This document shows positions 25,046 through 25,293 of a DNA stretch of 25,293 bases, one piece after another. The position numbers were made by a program, and so were the translations under genes. The notes beneath the pieces were generated by a model, which was given only the letters and a program-made list of their open reading frames with translations, did no database searches and had not been told where the DNA came from. Each line of letters opens with the position of its first letter. Within the stretch, counting starts at the first letter, position 1. This DNA is from Candidatus Brocadiaceae bacterium (GTDB taxonomy: Bacteria; Planctomycetota; Brocadiia; SM23-32), in contig PUNP01000500.1 of NCBI GenBank assembly GCA_003551785.1, positions 1 through 25,293 on the forward strand. Reading direction: 5' to 3'.

Positions 25046-25170
25046 TTTATATCCTCATCGCTGTGGTTGGACGTGAGCTTACGAGTTTTATACACAGCCA
25101 CCATCGCTGCAATACGAAGACCATAGTTAAACATGATAGAGGTCAGGGCGATAAGCATTAAGAAAAACAT
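25042..25170 (-). CDS. small hydrophobic ORF (42 aa) overlapping the HEAT-repeat gene start
   Basis: Starts MFFLMLIALTSIMFNYGLRI and ends in a basic then acidic tail (YKTRKL..SDEDIK). One membrane segment is predicted. Its TGA overlaps the ATG of the next gene (ATGA), and that gene's SD lies inside this frame, a common sign of a real coupled pair. No SD precedes its own ATG; the frame is open a further 12 codons upstream to a TAA near 25207. It could be a genuine small membrane protein, a leader ORF, or the end of a decayed gene. Confidence 0.4.
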   Translation of the reverse strand: MFFLMLIALTSIMFNYGLRIAAMVAVYKTRKLTSNHSDEDIK

Positions 25171-25246
25171 ACGAGCTAATTGCGTTGCATCATAAGTATT
25201 TGTTTTTTAGGCTTTTATTGAGGCATCGAAAAAGTTTTTACCCCGT

Positions 25247-25281
25247 GAGAATGCCTTCAGAGCGTCTCTGAAGGCATTCTC
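25247..25281. repeat. perfect 16-bp-stem hairpin at right edge
   Basis: GAGAATGCCTTCAGAG (25247-25262) and CTCTGAAGGCATTCTC (25266-25281) are exact inverted repeats around a CGT loop. No U-run follows on the + strand. On the - strand the bases after the stem are ACGGGGTAAAAAC, also not a terminator tail. It may be one more palindromic repeat type or the edge of an element continuing outside the window. Confidence 0.6.
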
Positions 25282-25293
25282 GTAAGTGTGATA

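Noticed and set aside
25247..25281. Right-edge palindrome as an integron attC site
   Set aside because: The conserved RYYYAAC/GTTRRRY ends are absent and no integrase is visible.

Overview
This window reads as chromosomal DNA of an uncultured PVC-group bacterium, most likely Lentisphaerota or Kiritimatiellota. The grounds are a prepilin-type N-terminus of the form [20 protein letters not shown], two DUF4838 proteins, a GntR/periplasmic-binding-fold regulator, a type I sulfatase, a GH106-like protein and a Gfo/Idh/MocA oxidoreductase, with no SusC/SusD pair. Taxonomy is inferred from gene content only. I see no tRNA, rRNA, CRISPR array, transposase or phage gene.

Layout. Left edge, + strand: the C-terminal part of an AAA-ATPase/PD-(D/E)XK protein (3-461) and an orphan 462-aa predicted beta-propeller protein (753-2141). 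Everything after that is on the - strand. 2623-5917 holds a WaaG-like GT4 glycosyltransferase followed by two tandem QueG/RdhA-like iron-sulfur proteins, the upstream one with a degenerate first Fe-S cluster. 6097-9210 is a GH106-like glycosidase with a near-consensus promoter. 9484-10211 is a broken glycosidase gene. 10311-13075 is a pseudopilin followed by an exported DUF4838 protein. 13515-15609 is an (alpha/alpha)6-barrel glycosidase preceded by a truncated amidohydrolase. 15879-17960 is a Gfo/Idh/MocA oxidoreductase with a short, possibly deletion-derived partner. 18159-23524 runs in transcription order: regulator, second exported DUF4838 protein, sulfatase, and the C-terminal stub of a DapA-like aldolase. 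The right end (24215-25170) is AT-rich and carries a membrane/HEAT-repeat protein with a small hydrophobic ORF overlapping its start.

How it fits together. The central 17 kb looks like an accessory carbohydrate-catabolism region. The DUF4838 proteins have export signals, whereas the sulfatase, the GH106-like enzyme and the (alpha/alpha)6 enzyme do not, so polymer handling may be split between envelope and cytoplasm. Sulfatase plus GH106 would suit a sulfated, rhamnose-containing glycan (inference). The regulator is next to the DUF4838/sulfatase genes, and a palindrome overlaps the -35 box of its own promoter.

The strongest unexplained signal lies in the gene gaps. Five intergenic blocks (A 2350-2535, D 5964-6103, E 13271-13500, B 18037-18148, C 19803-19954) share an end motif close to TTGGCCGAAAAGGTGCA but carry different hairpin contents. 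The contents share one plan: a short outer stem enclosing two strong hairpins. They look like an undescribed modular MITE/REP-like family. Four decayed catabolic genes nearby suggest the locus is being eroded.
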